DNA of 8,013 bases from JAQVUB01 sp033809415 (lineage in GTDB: Bacteria; Verrucomicrobiota; Lentisphaeria; Oligosphaerales; Oligosphaeraceae): positions 1 through 8,013 of the forward strand of contig JAPXLT010000229.1 of NCBI GenBank assembly GCA_033809415.1, given 5' to 3'. A program made the translations under genes and the position numbers. The notes beneath the pieces were generated by a model. It was given only the letters and a program-made list of their open reading frames with translations, was not told the DNA's origin and ran no database searches. The stretch's first letter is position 1. Each line of letters starts with the position of its first letter. Shown one piece after another: positions 6,173-8,013 of the stretch.

Positions 6173-6236
6173 CATCCGTCGAAGCAGCAACCCTACAAAA
6201 AATTTCCGCGCTTTCCGTGCTTTCCGTGGACAAAAA
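6173..6236 (+). repeat. dispersed repeat, copy 3, ending in three 9-bp units
   Basis: Aligns with 4443-4509: CATCCGTC, GAAGCAGCAACCCTA and an A-run, followed by three 9-bp tandem units TTTCCGCGC, TTTCCGTGC, TTTCCGTGG (6203-6229) and an A-rich end. The unit sequences have drifted from the TTTTCGTGTC type in copy 1 while keeping the same order of blocks. Confidence 0.75.
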
Positions 6237-6262
6237 ATAAGTTGTGGGCGCTAGTCCGCGCC
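6232..6262 (-). terminator. weak candidate terminator of the GntR/LacI-type regulator
   Basis: On the minus strand GGCGC (6262-6258) pairs with GCGCC (6251-6247) around a 6-nt loop. A run of six T follows after about 9 nt (6237-6232). It lies about 40 bp past the regulator stop codon. The stem is short and the T-run is distant, so it may only be part of the repeat landscape. Confidence 0.3.
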
Positions 6263-6301
6263 AAGGCTGTTCGTATATTTCGTAGTTAAAAAAAGTGCAA
6301 A

Positions 6302-7354
6302 TCAGGTGATTGTCCTTACACTTTTTCCTATGCGGAGTTGTCCTTCCAAGCTTCGTTGCCGTTCGGCGCTGTTTTTCTCCACCCATTGATAGAGCAGGTC
6401 GACACTTTGCCGCCCGGTTTCTTCCGCAGGCTCGAGAATGGTGGTGAGGCCGTAGTCTTTGCCGTCCGGCCAGCTGAGGCCATCGTAGCTGATAACTGAT
6501 ATCTGCTCCGGTATTTTCATTTGCATTTCACGACAGCAGCTGTAGACCCGAGCGGCCCAGTGATCACGCCCGGCAAAGATCGCTGTCGGGCAGGATGGAC
6601 TCGAGAAGAGCTGGTGGAGCCGTGGGAAAACATCCATATCAGGCGTGATTTGCAGAATGCAGGCCGGATCAAGGAAGATATCATCTTCTGCCAGCGCCCC
6701 CTTCAGGCCGGCCAGCATTTCCCGGTAAATATAGGAGCTATCCTTGCCGCCGCCCAGCATGGCAATGCGCCGATGCCCCGCCTCGACCAGGTGGCGCCCC
6801 GCTAATCGGCCAACCGAACGATAATCGACCCGTACCCCTGGGCAGTCATCATCCTTCTCATTGTTGGCAACCAGCACCGGCACCCCGCACGATAAAAGTT
6901 TCTGCAGCACTGGTGACTCATAATATTCAAGATGGATGATCCCGTGAAATTCCCCGGCCTGGTAGCGGGCCAGCAGGCTGCCCGCATCATAAGGTATATG
7001 GTCGTGAAAATTAAGCACGACTGAAGCGCCAATATCCGTTGCGCCGACATGAACCCCTTCCAATATCTGCATGAGTTCGAAGATATACGGATCCAAGGAA
7101 TTACAAATTACCAAAATGCGCTTCAAATGATGTTTCTCGAAGCCAAGCACCTGGTATCGCCGGCGTTCGGGGACATATCGCAGGATGCCGGCAGCGCATA
7201 ATTTACGCTCGATGGCACGGATCGAGCCGCGACCGACCGATAATGCCTCGCCCAAAGAACGCTCCGACGGCAAAAATGAATAAAGCGGATAGACACCATC
7301 GCGGATCATTTCAAGTAAACGGGAATAAGCAACGGAACTGCGACGATATAGCAT
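6302..7354 (-). CDS. GntR-headed, LacI-type transcriptional repressor
   Basis: 350-residue regulator of the AraR-like architecture. Residues about 1-70 are a GntR-type winged helix (YSRLLEMIRDGVYP, then LPSERSLGEALSVGRGSIRAIERKLCAAGILRYVPERRRYQV). Residues about 80-345 are a sugar-binding-protein-like effector domain as in LacI/GalR proteins (KRILVICNSLDPY; GHRRIAMLGGG; PTAIFAGRDHWAARVYSCCREMQMKIPEQISVISYDG). It would act in the cytoplasm and release DNA on binding a small molecule, probably a sugar; the ligand cannot be named. The ATG at 7354 is chosen because GGAGG lies 5 nt upstream, the best ribosome binding site in the window. A TTG four codons earlier (7366) would place that site inside the gene. 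It is divergent from a DegT-type aminotransferase gene and likely controls it. Confidence 0.92.
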   Translation of the reverse strand: MLYRRSSVAYSRLLEMIRDGVYPLYSFLPSERSLGEALSVGRGSIRAIERKLCAAGILRYVPERRRYQVLGFEKHHLKRILVICNSLDPYIFELMQILEGVHVGATDIGASVVLNFHDHIPYDAGSLLARYQAGEFHGIIHLEYYESPVLQKLLSCGVPVLVANNEKDDDCPGVRVDYRSVGRLAGRHLVEAGHRRIAMLGGGKDSSYIYREMLAGLKGALAEDDIFLDPACILQITPDMDVFPRLHQLFSSPSCPTAIFAGRDHWAARVYSCCREMQMKIPEQISVISYDGLSWPDGKDYGLTTILEPAEETGRQSVDLLYQWVEKNSAERQRSLEGQLRIGKSVRTIT

Positions 7355-7386
7355 TTTATCCTCCAAAAAAACGTAATGCGTCTGTA

Positions 7387-7414
7387 GTGCGGTGTGCGGT
7401 GTGCGTAGTGCGGG
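7387..7414. repeat. four 7-bp tandem units
   Basis: GTGCGGT, GTGCGGT, GTGCGTA and GTGCGGG follow one another without gaps. They lie in the untranslated leader expected for the leftward regulator transcript. Confidence 0.8.
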
Positions 7415-7466
7415 TCAGACGTGGTGGACAGTGTGGACAAGCCCGCCCTCCCACGACAGTCAGAAT

Positions 7467-7497
7467 AATCACAACCGGGACGGTTGCGCTACTTTTT
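7467..7497 (+). repeat. 31-bp dispersed hairpin repeat, copy 2
   Basis: Exact copy of 4396-4426, with the same hairpin (CAACCG 7472-7477, GGA, CGGTTG 7481-7486), the CGCTAC spacer and the T-run. The flanking block GCCCTCCCACG (7445-7455) is the exact reverse complement of the block flanking copy 1, so the blocks have been rearranged relative to one another. Confidence 0.9.
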
Positions 7498-7560
7498 TAA
7501 CCAGCGCCCCCTGCACCCGTTCCCAACGCACTTCGCACCCCATTCCTGCAGAAGAGGCAT

Positions 7561-7605
7561 TACCAAAAAACTGTCATTTGGTATAATTATAATGCTTTTT
7601 TGGTA
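7561..7605. promoter_or_regulatory. 10-bp inverted repeat around the leftward -10
   Basis: TACCAAAAAA (7561-7570) and TTTTTTGGTA (7596-7605) are perfect reverse complements. Centred between them is the palindrome TATAATTATA (7582-7591), which contains the leftward -10. TTTGGTATA occurs at 7577-7585 and again at 7599-7607, 22 bp or about two helical turns apart. These are candidate repressor half-sites; the protein that binds them is not shown. Confidence 0.45.
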
Positions 7606-7613
7606 TATTTCAA
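7586..7613 (-). promoter_or_regulatory. leftward promoter, probably for the GntR/LacI-type regulator
   Basis: On the minus strand TTGAAA (7613-7608, five of six to the -35) and TATAAT (7591-7586, consensus -10) are separated by 16 bp. The start codon at 7354 is about 230 bp away, leaving an unusually long leader that crosses the repeat block. Confidence 0.5.
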
Positions 7614-7739
7614 GCGATTGCTAAAAAATAATTTAAAAAAAGTTAAAAAACGCTTGATATTTGGCTTTTAAAGGGCTATAATAGAGTTATTCTAAGACGG
7701 ATCATTCTCTTTTCTGTTTGGGTTTTGGTATTTTTCAAG
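7598..7739. repeat. 17-bp direct repeat flanking the rightward promoter
   Basis: TTTTGGTATATTTCAAG (7598-7614) and TTTTGGTATTTTTCAAG (7723-7739) differ at one base and are 125 bp apart. The first overlaps the leftward -35. The second lies in the leader of the aminotransferase transcript. The arrangement suits a repressor that binds both sites and loops the DNA, but that is an inference. Confidence 0.6.
7654..7682 (+). promoter_or_regulatory. rightward promoter of the DegT-type aminotransferase gene
   Basis: TTGATA (7654-7659, five of six) and TATAAT (7677-7682, consensus) are separated by the ideal 17 bp. Directly upstream are three A-tracts at 7623-7628, 7635-7641 and 7645-7650, resembling an UP element or bent DNA. 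The leader would be about 80 nt. Confidence 0.75.
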
Positions 7740-7768
7740 GTGGTTAATTTGTCAAATTGGAGATTTTC

Positions 7769-8013
7769 ATGAGCAAGCTGGCGATTTTGGGTGGTACTCC
7801 TGCGGTTTCGGCGGTGGACCCGACGATCTTCAAGTGGCCGATTGTCACTCCCGAGATGGAATCCGCGGTGTTGAAGGTGCTGCATGACGGCTCGATGTCG
7901 GGAATTGACATTACACAGGAATTCGAGGCCGGCTATGCCGCCTGGCACCAGTGCCGCTACGCCCTTGCGCATTCGAGCGGGACGGCGGCTCTTCATTCGG
8001 CCATGTACGGCAT
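7769..8013 (+). CDS. DegT/DnrJ/EryC1/StrS-family aminotransferase, N-terminal part
   Basis: The first 81 codons of a gene cut off by the window edge. The protein begins MSKLAILGGTPAVSAVDPTIFKWP and continues to HSSGTAALHSAMYG (about 68-81). These correspond to the family N-terminus and the (N/S)GTAAL segment that helps bind pyridoxal phosphate. The catalytic lysine would lie beyond the window. Family members aminate keto-sugars or related compounds in sugar and cell-surface biosynthesis. In Lentisphaerota/Verrucomicrobiota they are often next to carbohydrate regulators, which fits the divergent GntR/LacI-type gene here. The ATG at 7769 follows GGAG with 6 nt spacing, and a strong promoter lies upstream. 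The exact substrate is unknown, and some members act as dehydratases or regulators. Confidence 0.9.
   Translation, partial: MSKLAILGGTPAVSAVDPTIFKWPIVTPEMESAVLKVLHDGSMSGIDITQEFEAGYAAWHQCRYALAHSSGTAALHSAMYG

Larger units (their letters stand above)
5760..6301. other. 540-bp gene-free region filled with repeats and hairpins
   Basis: No reading frame here looks like a protein. Small frames translate repeat sequence only. Contents from left to right are an inverted repeat CGCAGATTTT (5794-5803) with AAAATCTGCG (5820-5829), a dispersed repeat fragment (5878-5914), an AT-rich perfect hairpin (5937-5960), a hairpin cluster (6017-6134), another dispersed repeat copy (6173-6236), and a GC hairpin next to a further degenerate TTCGTATATTTCGTAGTTAA end (6247-6290). 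Confidence 0.75.
7355..7768. other. divergent control region with an embedded repeat block
   Basis: 414 bases without a gene. The part next to the regulator (7387-7546) is GC-rich repeat sequence: four 7-bp GTGCGGT-like units (7387-7414), GTGGACAGTGTGGACA (7424-7439), the 31-bp hairpin repeat, and GCAC-rich sequence. The part next to the aminotransferase (7556-7768) is strongly AT-rich. It carries two promoters facing away from each other, three A-tracts (7623-7628, 7635-7641, 7645-7650) and operator-like repeats. Confidence 0.75.

Noticed and set aside
6126..6386. 86-residue minus-strand reading frame overlapping the regulator end
   Set aside because: Most of it is the translated repeat copy (STESTESAEIFC) and an out-of-frame part of the regulator gene.
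7676..7996. 106-residue minus-strand reading frame at the right edge
   Set aside because: It is antisense to the DegT-type aminotransferase gene and spans its promoter and leader.

Overview
The window looks like a chromosomal segment of a Lentisphaerota/Verrucomicrobiota-type (PVC superphylum) bacterium. This is an inference from three things: a GntR-headed regulator with a LacI-type sensor domain, a DegT-type aminotransferase beginning 'MSKLAILGGTPAV', and gaps filled with short dispersed repeats of the CACGAAAAA / TTTCCGTGC kind. I could not run a database search. No phage, insertion sequence, CRISPR or RNA gene was recognised.

Left part (1-4180). An array of eight 11-bp units (1-88) ends exactly at the stop codon of hisD. 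Three minus-strand genes are packed head to tail, to be read from right to left. The first is an 828-residue membrane protein with a lipoprotein signal, two Ig-like domains, a Na/phosphate symporter core and a PhoU domain (4180-1694). Next comes an unrecognised 100-residue protein whose start overlaps that stop (1694-1392), and then histidinol dehydrogenase (1378-89). Spacing indicates one operon, although a phosphate transporter and a single histidine-biosynthesis enzyme are not an obvious functional pair.

Middle (4181-6301). This region is repeat-rich. It holds a 280-bp unit bounded by 11-bp terminal inverted repeats, a minus-strand gene for a six-helix membrane protein of unknown function, and a plus-strand gene for a small Cro/CI-type repressor preceded by a promoter with an overlapping palindrome. 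A further 540 bp without genes carry repeat copies and a cluster of small hairpins.

Right part (6302-8013). A GntR/LacI-type repressor gene reads leftward and a DegT/DnrJ/EryC1/StrS aminotransferase gene reads rightward, running off the window. Between them are two back-to-back promoters whose -35 hexamers share the same CGCTTGA context, three A-tracts, and a 17-bp direct repeat. The layout suggests that the repressor controls itself and the rightward operon, probably a sugar-related gene set. A repeat block lies between the leftward promoter and the regulator gene.

The most noteworthy signals are the two-letter (CCC/AAA) 11-bp array, the lipoprotein-Ig-symporter-PhoU fusion, the mosaic of intergenic repeats in which blocks recur in different relative orientations, and the symmetric divergent control region.
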